Positions 45,986 to 55,313 of a stretch of 64,000 bases of DNA are shown here, in pieces. The stretch covers positions 72,826 through 136,825 of the forward strand of contig NZ_CH672432.1 of the NCBI RefSeq assembly GCF_000153025.1, in the 5' to 3' direction. Position numbers and translations under genes: made by a program. This DNA comes from Marinomonas sp. MED121 (lineage in GTDB: Bacteria; Pseudomonadota; Gammaproteobacteria; Pseudomonadales; Marinomonadaceae). The notes beneath the pieces were generated by a model. The model saw only the letters and a program-made list of their open reading frames with translations. It was not told where the DNA came from and searched no databases. Position 1 is the stretch's first letter, and each line of letters starts with the position of its first letter.

Positions 45986-46285
45986 ATGAGACAAACCTTT
46001 TCTAATAGCGATAACGATTTTGGTTTAGCCCTAGAGTGCCCCCATTGTGGCTCTCATTATTTACATCAAAAGAAAGTGGAGGTGTTTCAACGTAACGAGG
46101 ATGATAGAAGTGGTCTACATGTTAGTGTTGATGAAAAGGTAACAACCGATACCAATATTGCGGACAATCCAAGTCCAAGAAGACAAGGGTTAACACTTCA
46201 TTTTAGCTGTGAAGGTTGCCCCACCATTTCTTCTTTTTCTATCTATCAGCATCATGGTTCCACCTACATGAAATTTACCTCCTAA
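45986..46285 (+). CDS. Zinc-ribbon-like small protein
   Basis: A 99-residue protein with two cysteine pairs, ECPHCGSHYLH near residue 18 and FSCEGCPTISS near residue 73, which may form one zinc ribbon around a loop of some 50 residues. The middle is polar (VDEKVTTDTNIADNPSPRRQ). I recall similar small proteins in marine gammaproteobacteria but no name. It could be a DNA or protein binding module. A T-rich terminator follows. Confidence 0.7.
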   Translation: MRQTFSNSDNDFGLALECPHCGSHYLHQKKVEVFQRNEDDRSGLHVSVDEKVTTDTNIADNPSPRRQGLTLHFSCEGCPTISSFSIYQHHGSTYMKFTS

Positions 46286-46297
46286 GAATTTATTTTT

Positions 46298-46327
46298 AAG
46301 CCACATATATTAAAGTGTGGCTTTTTC
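46298..46327 (+). terminator. Terminator after zinc-ribbon gene
   Basis: AAGCCACA pairs with TGTGGCTT over a 10-base loop, followed by TTTCC. Confidence 0.8.
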
Positions 46328-46451
46328 CTTGTAAGGCTCCGCATTTGTTTATTTCCTCTGTATCTTTCACCGAATGAGTGACTGTCACTATTTAAAATCC
46401 CAATAGTTCGCTTTTATAGAGACTGCATCTTGTTTAAAGAAGGAGTAATTA

Positions 46452-47144
46452 ATGAAAACAATTGGGTTAATTGGGGGTATGAGTTGGGAGTCAAGTGCCA
46501 CTTATTACCGAGAAATAAATCAAACTGTGAAACAAGAATTAGGTGGTTTACACAGTGCCAAAATTTGTCTCATGAGTGTCGATTTTGCTGAGATTGCACT
46601 CTGCCAAGAAAAAGGGGATTGGGATAAAGCCGCCAAAATATTAACCAATGCCGCTAAGAGTTTAGAAAAAGCAGGCGTCGATTTTATCCTGATTGGCACC
46701 AATACCATGCATAAAGTGGCGAATCAGATAAAGGCCAATATTAATGTGCCCTTATTACATATTGCCCATGCGACAGGTGAAAGACTTATAGCAGATAAGA
46801 TTGAAAAGGTCGCTTTATTAGGCACGGCGTTTACTATGGAACAAGCGTTTTATAAAGATACCCTTAGTAAGGCATTTGGATTAGAAGTGCTTGTACCTCA
46901 AGCAGGGGATGCCCAAATAATACACAATATTATTTATCAAGAACTTTGTTTGGGGAAGTGTTTAGAAGAATCCAAAAAAGCCTACCTTGATATTATTAGT
47001 CGCTTGGTAGAAGAGGGAGCACAAGGTGTTATCTTAGGCTGTACCGAAATTGGTCTTTTGATTCAGCAGTCTGATCTTAACATACCTGTTTATGATACCT
47101 GCCTTATTCATGCCAAGGCTGCGGTGACGTTAGCGCTTGAGTAG
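46452..47144 (+). CDS. Aspartate/glutamate racemase family protein
   Basis: A 230-residue racemase-fold protein, like E. coli YgeA: the start TIGLIGGMSWESSATYYREIN, ILIGTNTMHKVA and the C-terminal cysteine motif VILGCTEIGLLI. The first of the usual two catalytic cysteines, expected just before TNTMH, is glycine here. It may thus be a variant racemase or have another activity. A ribosome site AAGGAG lies 8 bases upstream. Confidence 0.85.
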   Translation: MKTIGLIGGMSWESSATYYREINQTVKQELGGLHSAKICLMSVDFAEIALCQEKGDWDKAAKILTNAAKSLEKAGVDFILIGTNTMHKVANQIKANINVPLLHIAHATGERLIADKIEKVALLGTAFTMEQAFYKDTLSKAFGLEVLVPQAGDAQIIHNIIYQELCLGKCLEESKKAYLDIISRLVEEGAQGVILGCTEIGLLIQQSDLNIPVYDTCLIHAKAAVTLALE

Positions 47145-47174
47145 AAGGGTGAACCCAACTGGGTCTATAAATAA

Positions 47175-47217
47175 AAAAGCACCCTATGCTTTTTTCTGGA
47201 TGGCATAGGGCGCTTTT
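47175..47217. terminator. Terminator between racemase gene and tal
   Basis: AAAAGC-A-CCCTATGC pairs with GCATAGGG-C-GCTTTT with one internal mismatch. Both sides carry A/T runs, so it can end both convergent units. Confidence 0.75.
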
Positions 47218-47249
47218 ACAAAGCAATCAAGAATAGCTTGGTATGCCTG

Positions 47250-48200
47250 TTATAGCATAGCCGCCAGTTTCTCTTCTAGCTTGTTTTGGTCGATAGCAAA
47301 GTTACGAATGCCTTCAGATAACTTTTCTGTCGCCATGGCATCTTGATTCATTTCCCAACGAAACTCAGCTTCAGTAATGGCTTCTGGAGCTGCTTCGATG
47401 TCAGCAACTGGCACAAGTTTACGCTCTAAAGTGCCCGTATCTTTTTCAAGCTCACCGAGTAAAGCCGGTGCGATTGTCAGACGGTCACAACCTGCTAGTT
47501 GTTCAATTTCACCAATGTTTCTAAAACTTGCACCCATCACAACTGTTTTGTAATCATGTTGCTTGTAGTAGTTATATATTTCAGTCACAGAAACCACACC
47601 TGGATCAGTTTCTGCTGTGTAGTCTTCGCCAGTCGATTTTTTATACCAATCTAGGATACGACCTACAAAGGGAGAAATAAGATAAACACCTGCTTCTGCG
47701 CACGCTTTTGCTTGAGCGAAAGAAAAAAGCAATGTTAGGTTGCAATTAATGCCTTCTTTTTCTAACTCTTCAGCCGCTTTAATGCCTTCCCATGTAGACG
47801 CTGCTTTGATTAATACTCTGTCTTTAGAAACACCCGCTTCTTCGTACAGTTTGATCAGTTTACGAGCTTTCGCCAAGGTAGCGTCTTTATCAAAAGACAA
47901 ACGTGCATCCACTTCAGTTGAGATACGACCAGGTACGGTCTTGAGGATTTCAGCACCAACAATAACGGCCAACTTATCTGAAGCGTCTATGATTTGTTGG
48001 TTAAGGTCATCACTTTGTGATTTAGCCCAAGTAATGGCTTGATCAATAAATGGAGCATACTCAGGAATTTGAGCTGCTTTAAGCATTAATGAAGGGTTAG
48101 TTGTTGCATCTTCTGGCATATACTCTTTAATCGCCGCGATATCACCCGTATCAGCAACGATAGTTGTAAACTCTTTAAGTTGAGAAAGCTTATTGCTCAT
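47250..48200 (-). CDS. tal: Transaldolase
   Basis: Pentose-phosphate enzyme exchanging dihydroxyacetone units between sugar phosphates, 316 residues. The N-terminal [12 protein letters not shown] block and the Schiff-base lysine K132 in [12 protein letters not shown] are present, along with [18 protein letters not shown] and [12 protein letters not shown]. The gene start overlaps the end of dusA by 11 bases, indicating a dusA-tal operon as seen in other gammaproteobacteria. Confidence 0.96.
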   Translation of the reverse strand: MSNKLSQLKEFTTIVADTGDIAAIKEYMPEDATTNPSLMLKAAQIPEYAPFIDQAITWAKSQSDDLNQQIIDASDKLAVIVGAEILKTVPGRISTEVDARLSFDKDATLAKARKLIKLYEEAGVSKDRVLIKAASTWEGIKAAEELEKEGINCNLTLLFSFAQAKACAEAGVYLISPFVGRILDWYKKSTGEDYTAETDPGVVSVTEIYNYYKQHDYKTVVMGASFRNIGEIEQLAGCDRLTIAPALLGELEKDTGTLERKLVPVADIEAAPEAITEAEFRWEMNQDAMATEKLSEGIRNFAIDQNKLEEKLAAML

Positions 48201-49239
48201 TATTAATTTCCTTCGCTCTAGTTAACTGTTCTGTGACCAAATCAATGGCCTGTTTTAATACATCAATCGATGCATCTTTTTTATGTCCTTGCTCTGATAG
48301 ATAGCGTCTAAATTGCTTACCACCAGGCTGTCCTAAGAATATTCCCATAATGTGACGAGTTAAGTGCGATAGGCGCTCGCCATTATTCAATCTGTGCTCA
48401 ACAAAAGGCACAAAATTTCTCAGTGCTTGTATTCTGTCTTGAACTTGGTCTTCTTTATCAAATAAACGTGAATCAACCTGACTCAAAATCCAAGGGTTAT
48501 TATAGGCTTCACGTCCTACCATAACGCCATCTAGATGCTTTAAATGATGCTCACATTCATCTAATGTTTTGATGCCGCCATTGATAATAATTTCTAAATC
48601 AGGAAAATCTTTTTTCAATTGATAAACAAAATCATATTTTAATGGTGGGATTTCACGATTTTGTTTAGGGCTTAAGCCCGCTAATATGGCATTCCTTGCA
48701 TGTACGATAAAAGTCTGTGTGCCTGTCGTGGCGACGTCACCAATAAAGTCTCTTACGATGCTATAATCTTGCTGGTCGTCTAAGCCAATTCTGTGCTTTA
48801 AGGTCACAGGGATAGAGCAAGCATCTTGCATCGCCTTCATGGCATCTTTTACTTTCTCTGGATGCGCCATGAGAATGGCGCCGATTAAGCTATGTTGCAC
48901 CTTATAGCTAGGGCAGCCAGCATTTAAATTGACTTCATCATAGCCAAATTTCTCTGCTAACTTAGCACACTGAGCTAATGCATTTGCATCAGAACCACCT
49001 AGCTGTAAGGCAATAGGGTGCTCAATATCTTCAAATCTCAAAAAACGCTCAGGGTTATCTCCTTTCAAAAGGGCGCCGGTTGTCACCATTTCAGTATAAA
49101 GGAGTGTTTCAGTGGTCAAGGCGCGCGCAAATACACGGTAATCAGATGTTGTCCAATCTAGCATGGGTGCAATGCTAAAGCGGCGATTCACCTTATTTTT
49201 AACTGGCTTACCTGTCTTTAATGAGTTGGTTTCTGGCAT
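48190..49239 (-). CDS. dusA: tRNA-dihydrouridine synthase DusA
   Basis: FMN-dependent enzyme making dihydrouridine at positions 20/20a of tRNA. It is 349 residues long. [15 protein letters not shown] (about 21-35) is diagnostic of DusA; the catalytic cysteine is C109 in [12 protein letters not shown], followed by [10 protein letters not shown] and [13 protein letters not shown] large non-coding stretch lies upstream. Confidence 0.95.
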   Translation of the reverse strand: MPETNSLKTGKPVKNKVNRRFSIAPMLDWTTSDYRVFARALTTETLLYTEMVTTGALLKGDNPERFLRFEDIEHPIALQLGGSDANALAQCAKLAEKFGYDEVNLNAGCPSYKVQHSLIGAILMAHPEKVKDAMKAMQDACSIPVTLKHRIGLDDQQDYSIVRDFIGDVATTGTQTFIVHARNAILAGLSPKQNREIPPLKYDFVYQLKKDFPDLEIIINGGIKTLDECEHHLKHLDGVMVGREAYNNPWILSQVDSRLFDKEDQVQDRIQALRNFVPFVEHRLNNGERLSHLTRHIMGIFLGQPGGKQFRRYLSEQGHKKDASIDVLKQAIDLVTEQLTRAKEINNEQ

Positions 49240-49894
49240 AAAATATATTATATAAAACTGTATTGGTTGAGAGTCTGTATCAGAGATAAATTAAGTTATT
49301 CTAAAAAAGAAATTCCATTAATTTAGGGGCGGAATTATGCCATAAAATCCCCATTATTGATTGCATGAAATTTCATTAATTGGTAATTAATTTTCACTCT
49401 ATGCCTCAAAAAAGCGATTTGGAATGATTAATTTGACTCATTGTGTCATAAAATTACAAAGAAATAAATTTTACCAAAAGTAAAAATACATCCTCATACG
49501 CTTTAATCAGTACGCGACTTCTTAGACAAATGCGGGAAGGTCACTCTAAGAAAGCCAATTTTTTAATAAGACACCTAAATTTAAATAATAAGTTATCAAA
49601 CCAAAAAAGGGTGTGGTAATGAAGAAAGCTTAGAACCTTATCAATAAAGCGACTATCAAGTTACGATTTTCGCCTTAACTCTCAAACAATTTATCCACAC
49701 GCTGATGCGGCAGGACTTATTAGAAGCTTCCTTAACTATATTCTAATGACTCTTTTGATAAGCCTAAGAAAAGCAAACATACTTAATAAATCCCAAGACC
49801 AATATGGTAAAACTTGTTAAAACAAGGTGATATGCTTTTATTGAACTAGCTATGTGCTTATAATCTAATCACAAATGACAGTTATGGGCTTGAG
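49240..49894. other. 655-base gene-free region upstream of dusA and the esterase gene
   Basis: No ORF I can support. It is AT-rich and holds two small palindromes: ATGAAATTTCAT (49365-49376) and ATTAATTGGTAATTAAT (49375-49391). A perfect DnaA-box sequence TTATCCACA is found at 49691-49699, but alone. The region presumably has divergent promoters for dusA and the esterase. Confidence 0.5.
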
Positions 49895-50794
49895 TTGATG
49901 TTAAAACCTTTAAAAAACCTCCTTATCGTTACTTCACTTGCTTGTGTGGGTGGATTACAGGCACAGATTGCCCCATTAACGAGCTCGAGTGCCAATACCC
50001 CAACCATTTTCGAGCTGCCTGATCAAATTTATGGCAGCCATGAATTGCAAACCCTTGATATTTACCTCCCATCATTTCCTATCAATACCAAAAAAAGACC
50101 GGCAATTTTAATGGTTCATGGGGGCGCCTGGACTTCAGGTGATAAAACGGATGCCATTAGTATTTCAAATAAGATGGTACGCTGGGTACCAAACGGTATG
50201 GTGTTTGCTTCAACTAATTACAGAAGCTTATTTGATGCAAAACCAAATAGGCAGGCGAGGGATGTTGCCAAAGCAATCGCTTTATTACAAAGAAAGATGG
50301 AAGCTTGGGGCGGTGATGCCAGCAATGTTATTTTGATGGGGCATTCATCAGGGGCCTATTTGGCATCTTTGTTAGCTGCAAATCCGAGTATGGCATTTGA
50401 AGAAGGGGTGAAGCCTTGGTTAGGTACTATTGTGATCAATCCCATCGCCCTTGATACCATTGACTTGATGGAAAACGATGCTAATTATGCCCAAAGAGAC
50501 GCGTTTGGGGATGACCCAAGTTATTGGTCAAGTGTTTCACCACTACATCAGTTAACGCCTTCAGCCATTCCTATGATGATGGTTTGTTCCACTTTGGAAG
50601 AACCTGATAACTGTGCAAGCTCTGAAGCATTTAATTTAAAAGCACAAGAAATGTCGAGAGAAACAAAGGTTGTCAAAATCAATCTTGATGAGAAAGAAAT
50701 CATCGACTCACTGGGGCTCTCCAGTCAATACACGGATATTATCGAAGCCTATATTTACGAGATTTTTCAGAAAAACCCTGATAATCAGAAATAA
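49895..50794 (+). CDS. Exported alpha/beta hydrolase (esterase/lipase type)
   Basis: A 299-residue hydrolase with N-terminal signal peptide (LKNLLIVTSLACVGGLQAQ). The oxyanion motif HGGAW is at 75-79 and the nucleophile is S151 in GHSSGA. This fits the BD-FAE/hormone-sensitive-lipase-like esterases, probably periplasmic. A cysteine in SLAC is a weak lipobox and could make it a lipoprotein. A strong terminator follows. The substrate is unknown. Confidence 0.85.
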   Translation: MMLKPLKNLLIVTSLACVGGLQAQIAPLTSSSANTPTIFELPDQIYGSHELQTLDIYLPSFPINTKKRPAILMVHGGAWTSGDKTDAISISNKMVRWVPNGMVFASTNYRSLFDAKPNRQARDVAKAIALLQRKMEAWGGDASNVILMGHSSGAYLASLLAANPSMAFEEGVKPWLGTIVINPIALDTIDLMENDANYAQRDAFGDDPSYWSSVSPLHQLTPSAIPMMMVCSTLEEPDNCASSEAFNLKAQEMSRETKVVKINLDEKEIIDSLGLSSQYTDIIEAYIYEIFQKNPDNQK

Positions 50795-50810
50795 TTTTAA
50801 ATTTCTGTAT

Positions 50811-50838
50811 AAAAAAACGCCACCTTGGCGTTTTTTTT
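50811..50838 (+). terminator. Terminator after esterase gene
   Basis: AACGCCA-CCT-TGGCGTT hairpin with a run of eight T on the right and seven A on the left. Confidence 0.9.
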
Positions 50839-50973
50839 GCTTTATTGATAGAGATGACAAAAGTTAAAACTAGGTTAGCCTTCTGATTAAAGCTGTTTTA
50901 GTCAGCCATTATCTTACATGGTTCTCTCGTCAGTACAGGCTTGACCATTCTTAATATTGGAGTGGAATAAATC

Positions 50974-51297
50974 ATGTTTGTTAAAGCTGAGAGACTATCA
51001 CACCTGTCACTTTTCAAGTTGTTACTGACGGCTTTAAGCAGTAGCTTATTCGTACTGCTTCTCCTTATTGCTATCTTGATCTCTGTGGTTACTTATCTTT
51101 CTGATAATAGCTTTTTAGGCAAGCCCTATCATTTTTTAGATATTTTTACCCTTTTTATTGTGAGTTGGCCGCTTTTGAGCCTCTTTCTGACAAGTTTACT
51201 TTGGTTGTTAAGTGCTTCGGGTTTATGGTTATTTTCACAGGTATTTAGTATTAAACTAGAGTTTGAAGATGTGATTGAAACATCTTTAAAACAATGA
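50974..51297 (+). CDS. Small membrane protein with two hydrophobic segments
   Basis: A 107-residue protein of mainly hydrophobic residues: segments at about 15-45 (LLLTALSSSLFVLLLLIAIL) and 57-92 (LDIFTLFIVSWPLLSLFLTS). N- and C-termini are polar. The ribosome site is GGAGTGG, 9 bases upstream. It resembles short DUF4282-type membrane proteins only in layout; I do not recognise it. Confidence 0.65.
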   Translation: MFVKAERLSHLSLFKLLLTALSSSLFVLLLLIAILISVVTYLSDNSFLGKPYHFLDIFTLFIVSWPLLSLFLTSLLWLLSASGLWLFSQVFSIKLEFEDVIETSLKQ

Positions 51298-51331
51298 CTT
51301 ATATGGTTTTTAGTAAAGCAGTCATTTTAGC

Positions 51332-51484
51332 CTATAGGGCATACTTATTATTATCAATGAGTCGCACCCTTGTCGTTTTAGCATTGATTTCAACGGGGTG
51401 ACCTGATTGATAAAACCGAGTTTCTGATTCATCCTGGCTGTGCCATCTGGCGTCTGAATCAAAGAGATTCGCTATCTTTATCAT
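51332..51484 (-). CDS. Small ORF, 50 residues, possible gene
   Basis: An ORF from ATG 51484 with GAGAG 5 bases before it (an in-frame ATG at 51517 is possible). Its product, starting MIKIANLFDSDARWHSQDE and ending LIDNNKYAL, has a normal protein composition with a dense polar and aromatic core (TRFYQSGHPVEINAKTTRV). Nothing else lies on this strand within the gap. No family is recognised, so coding status is unproved. Confidence 0.4.
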   Translation of the reverse strand: MIKIANLFDSDARWHSQDESETRFYQSGHPVEINAKTTRVRLIDNNKYAL

Positions 51485-51743
51485 TCTTACTCTCAAAGAG
51501 CATGTCATGCCTTGCAACTAAAGATAGAAATAGAGATAGAGGGTAAAGATACTGTTTAAAAGCTAAGGCAGAGCTAAGACTCTATTGATAAGGCGCTATT
51601 TAAATGTCACTAAGTAAAAAAAATAGTAAATAAAAAGCCGTAAAACACAAGTCAAAACAACACTCTGCTAAATGCATCATGCTTAAAGGCATAGTGAGTT
51701 CTATCAAAAAAGGTGGCAATAAGACGGCATAAAGTGGCAACTG

Positions 51744-51782
51744 ACTTTCTAAAAACTTCTAATTACTTTCTAAAAACCTTCT
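51744..51782. repeat. Two near-identical direct repeats in the gap before ribH
   Basis: ACTTTCTAAAAACTTCT (51744-51760) and ACTTTCTAAAAACCTTCT (51765-51782) repeat with 21-base spacing, about two turns of the helix. The region from 51518 to 51809 has no gene. They may be a small protein-binding array or a chance tandem duplication. Confidence 0.4.
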
Positions 51783-51809
51783 TAGTGCCCCATTCTTTTA
51801 ACAGCTATT

Positions 51810-51843
51810 TAGCTGCTTATTAATGGTAATTAATAAGCAGCTA
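51810..51843 (-). terminator. Very stable hairpin after ribH
   Basis: TAGCTGCTTATTAAT and ATTAATAAGCAGCTA form a perfect 15-base stem around four bases, 8 bases downstream of the ribH stop on the minus strand. There is little T-run, but position and stability favour a terminator or 3' end stabiliser. Confidence 0.6.
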
Positions 51844-51851
51844 CGCAATGG

Positions 51852-52340
51852 CTATAAGGTTTTTGTTTGAGCCGTAAGTCTAATTGTCTCATCAACCGCA
51901 TTAGCAAGCTCAGTGCCTTTTACAACGAAGTGACGACTAAAATAGTCTTTATGCTCAGCATGCTCATGAAAATTATGAGGAGTGAGTACAGCCGTTAATA
52001 CAGGTACTTCAGTTTCTAATTGAACCTGCATTAAACCAGTACAAATCGCTTGAGCAACAAAGTCATGACGATAAATACCACCGTCTACCACGAGGCCAGA
52101 GCCTGCAATGGCTGCATACTTTCCTGTTTTAGCTAAGATTTTAGCCTGAAGCGGTATTTCATAGGCGCCAGGTACTGGGAAGACATCAATGAGGTCTGTG
52201 TTATATCCACGCTTTTCTAATTCTGCTTTAAAGCCATCAAGGCAATTTAAAACAATATCAGAATGCCAAGAACCGTATAAGAATGCGATACGTTGGTTAT
52301 TTGCGTTAAAAGTAGAGTTATTCGTTAAGCTCTGATTCAT
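51852..52340 (-). CDS. ribH: 6,7-dimethyl-8-ribityllumazine synthase, type 2 (RibH2-like)
   Basis: Makes the riboflavin precursor lumazine from a pyrimidine and a four-carbon phosphate. It is 162 residues long. FLYGSWHSDIVLNCLDGF, VFPVPGAYEIPLQAK and VVDGGIYRHDFVAQAICTG show lumazine synthase; the motifs are nearer to the decameric RibH2 type of Brucella than to the icosahedral E. coli type. It is alone, not within a rib operon, and has an FMN riboswitch upstream, so it is controlled by flavin. Confidence 0.9.
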   Translation of the reverse strand: MNQSLTNNSTFNANNQRIAFLYGSWHSDIVLNCLDGFKAELEKRGYNTDLIDVFPVPGAYEIPLQAKILAKTGKYAAIAGSGLVVDGGIYRHDFVAQAICTGLMQVQLETEVPVLTAVLTPHNFHEHAEHKDYFSRHFVVKGTELANAVDETIRLTAQTKTL

Positions 52341-52471
52341 AAGTAAATCCTATATAAAATATTGAATCAGGGCGAACGGACAGGCAAAGAGTGATTAGTA
52401 TTTAACGAATAAATACCAAACAGCCCTGCACAATTAGCGAGCTAATAGGCGAGTAAAATTCTTGTCTGACA

Positions 52472-52610
<139 letters not shown>

Positions 52611-52636
52611 GAAACTGGTCTAAAACCAGCACGCAA

Positions 52637-52665
52637 AATGTATTGTTTTATCTAGTGTATGTCAA
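52637..52665 (-). promoter_or_regulatory. Sigma-70 promoter of the riboswitch-ribH unit
   Basis: On the minus strand TTGACA (52665-52660), 17 bases, then TACATT (52642-52637), placed about 27 bases before the start of the FMN aptamer. Confidence 0.7.
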
Positions 52666-52812
52666 AGGAGAAAGTGAACTTAATCGCACTTTTTTTGATG
52701 ATTTCATCATATAGTCATTATTTGTTCTTATTTCGACAATTTTAACAGCATAACCTGAACAAATATTAAACAGCTGGTTTTTTTTAACATTAAATATACT
52801 TTGTTTTAAAAC

Positions 52813-52835
52813 AAAAAAAGAGGCCCGAAGGCCTC
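52813..52835 (-). terminator. Terminator after dctP
   Basis: GAGGCC-TTCG-GGCCTC on the minus strand, a UUCG-tetraloop hairpin followed by seven T. It is 26 bases after the dctP stop. Confidence 0.92.
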
Positions 52836-52861
52836 ATAAAAATGGAGTAAGAGCAATAGGA

Positions 52862-53932
52862 TTAATTGAGGTCAGCAGCGTAGGCTTGCTCAATTTCCTT
52901 TTCAGCTTCAGCAGCAGATTTAGCTAACAGGTCAAACCATTTCTCGCCATCTTTGATATTGCCTTTGAACCAGTCATAAACAGGTTCTGCTGATTTTTTA
53001 AAGTCGGCTTTTTGCTCAGGTGTTGGTACATAAAGTTCACCACCTGCTTTAGCAAAGTCTTGATATGCTTGAATTGACTTTCGTTTTGGTGATGCAAATG
53101 TTGCTTGTTGCAAGGCGCTGAAGCCATCAACGACCACTTTACGAAGGTCTTCAGGCATATCCATGAAAGATTCGTTGCTCATGTACCAAAGCGCAGACAT
53201 ATAAGCATGACCATCTAGAGTGACATGCTTAAGACCCGCTTCGGTGAACTTCATCCCCATAATATCCGTGATACCGTTTTTAGAACCTTCAACCACACCG
53301 GTTTGGAATGAAGTAAATAGTTCAGGCCAAGGGATGGGAGTAGGGCTAGCACCTAGAGAACGAACAAGTTCTTGTGGCAAGTCAGATACCACGGTTCTGA
53401 TTTTCAACCCATCTAAATCTCCCGGTGTTTTTACTGTACGTTTAGTATTAGCAAAGTTACGCCAGCCACCGGTATTACCAATTGTCATCAGACGTACTGT
53501 ATCGCCTGAATCCGCAAGAATTTGCTTACGTAATTCACGGGTAAAGTCACCCTCAAGAACGGTTTCTGCCACTCTGTCATCACGTAGCAAATAAGGTAGG
53601 TCTAACACTTGAACGTAAGGATACATAGCAGATGCACCACCTGAGGTAGAGATATAAATATCAACTGACCCATATTCTAGTGCTTCAAGACATTCCACCC
53701 CATTACCACAAAGTTGTGTGCCTATGTACAAATCGACGTTAATACGACCGTTTGAATGGGATTCTACAAAGTCTTTGAATACGACTAAACCATCATAATC
53801 TTCATCATTTTCATTTGAGTTCGCTACCGCGCGAAGGTTGAAGTCAGCAGCTTGCGCCTGCGCACCTAATAATACGCCGGCTGCTAAGATAGCTGTACCA
53901 AACACACTAGAGATTTTAGTTTTTAGAAACAT
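52862..53932 (-). CDS. dctP: TRAP transporter substrate-binding protein DctP
   Basis: A 356-residue periplasmic binding protein with signal peptide (ISSVFGTAILAAGVLLGAQA), probably cleaved after AQA before ADFN. TRAP hallmarks are VEGSKNGITDIMGMKFTEAG, the SGGASAMYPYVQVLDLPYLL region and GLKIRTVVSD with the conserved arginine that holds a carboxylate. It is the last gene of a leftward AKR-dctQ-dctM-dctP operon. The ligand is likely an organic or sugar acid. Confidence 0.9.
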   Translation of the reverse strand: MFLKTKISSVFGTAILAAGVLLGAQAQAADFNLRAVANSNENDEDYDGLVVFKDFVESHSNGRINVDLYIGTQLCGNGVECLEALEYGSVDIYISTSGGASAMYPYVQVLDLPYLLRDDRVAETVLEGDFTRELRKQILADSGDTVRLMTIGNTGGWRNFANTKRTVKTPGDLDGLKIRTVVSDLPQELVRSLGASPTPIPWPELFTSFQTGVVEGSKNGITDIMGMKFTEAGLKHVTLDGHAYMSALWYMSNESFMDMPEDLRKVVVDGFSALQQATFASPKRKSIQAYQDFAKAGGELYVPTPEQKADFKKSAEPVYDWFKGNIKDGEKWFDLLAKSAAEAEKEIEQAYAADLN

Positions 53933-53977
53933 TAAGTCGTCCTCGTTTTTTTATTATTTAATTGGTTTACTAAATGT

Positions 53978-55270
53978 TTATCCTGACACCAGACCTAAGA
54001 GTCTTGGCATTGTCATGGATAAGGATGGGAAAAAGGTAATAAGAAATATCACAGCAACTTCTACCGCTAAAAAAGGGAGAATTGCCTTTGAAATGGCTTC
54101 GATGCGTTCACCAGAGACACTGGATGCCACAAAGAGAACTAATCCCATGGGCGGCGTTGCCAAGCCAACGGTTAAGTTCACACTCATAATGATGGCAAAA
54201 TGCACTGGATCTATACCCAGATTAATAAAGATCGGGCCTAAGATAGGACCAAGGATAATAATGGCAGGGCCTGCATCTAAAAACATGCCGACAACAAATA
54301 ACAGAATGTTAATTAAGAAAAGTAACATTAGTGGGTTATCACTAATCGCAAGTACCCATTCAGCAAGGATTTCAGCACTGTGTGAGAGGCTTACCACCGT
54401 TTTAAAAGCAATGGCAGATCCAACCAATAAAAGCACAACAGCAGAAGCTTGAGCGCCCTTAATAAAAATATCAGGCAGATCAGACAGTTTAACGGTTTTC
54501 ATTACCCAAACACTGATGATTAAGGCGTAAAAGGTTGCAACCGCAGAGGCTTCTGTAGGGGTAAAAATACCACCAATAATGCCACCCAAAATAATGACAG
54601 GGGCAAATAATGGTAAAATAGCCCCTTTGGTTGCTTGACCTCTCTCTTTCCAAGTTGATTTTGGCCCTGCAATTGGAAAGTCATATTTCTTTGCCATTAA
54701 GGCAACCATTATCATTAAGGACACACCAACTAAAATACCTGGCACTATCCCTGCTGCAAACAAGGCTGCGACAGAAACTTCCATGGTATAAGCATAGATA
54801 ATCATGATGCCAGAAGGAGGGATAATAGGACCGATGACGGAAGAGGCGGCTGTGATGGCTGCGGCAAACTTACGTTTATAGCCATTCTTTTCCATTGCTG
54901 GAATCATCATAGAACCAATGGCGGATGTGTCAGCGACCGCTGAGCCAGAAAGTCCTGCAAACAGCATACTGGATAAGATATTTACATGGGCAAGACCACC
55001 GCGAACATGACCAATAAAAGATTGGGAAAATTGAACCAAATTTAAGGTGATGCCACCACGGTTCATTATTTCACCAGCAAGCATGAAAAACGGAATCGCC
55101 ATTAAAGGAAAGGAATCTATGCCGTTGTATATATTACGAAAAAGTAACGAGACATCGCGCTCCATGCCGGTAGCATAAAGCATAATTCCAGGCGCAGTTA
55201 ACATGGCAAAAAATACTGGCATGCCAATCAACAAAAAAACTAAAAACAGGGGTAAAAATAGCGCTAACAT
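53978..55270 (-). CDS. dctM: TRAP transporter large permease DctM
   Basis: A 430-residue protein with about 12 membrane segments. GSAVADTSAIGSMMIPAM and IPPSGIMIIYAY are typical of DctM, as is GLATPPMGLVLFVAS near the C-terminus. It carries solute with sodium symport. It lies 43 bases after dctQ and 45 bases before dctP in the same operon. Confidence 0.94.
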   Translation of the reverse strand: MLALFLPLFLVFLLIGMPVFFAMLTAPGIMLYATGMERDVSLLFRNIYNGIDSFPLMAIPFFMLAGEIMNRGGITLNLVQFSQSFIGHVRGGLAHVNILSSMLFAGLSGSAVADTSAIGSMMIPAMEKNGYKRKFAAAITAASSVIGPIIPPSGIMIIYAYTMEVSVAALFAAGIVPGILVGVSLMIMVALMAKKYDFPIAGPKSTWKERGQATKGAILPLFAPVIILGGIIGGIFTPTEASAVATFYALIISVWVMKTVKLSDLPDIFIKGAQASAVVLLLVGSAIAFKTVVSLSHSAEILAEWVLAISDNPLMLLFLINILLFVVGMFLDAGPAIIILGPILGPIFINLGIDPVHFAIIMSVNLTVGLATPPMGLVLFVASSVSGERIEAISKAILPFLAVEVAVIFLITFFPSLSMTMPRLLGLVSG

Positions 55271-55313
55271 TGGTTTTTCTCTCGTTTTTATTATTTTTTG
55301 AAAGTAATTTAAA

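Noticed and set aside
49691..49699. Perfect DnaA box TTATCCACA, possible replication origin
   Set aside because: It stands alone; no further boxes, no dnaA, dnaN or gidA, and no AT-repeat cluster nearby.
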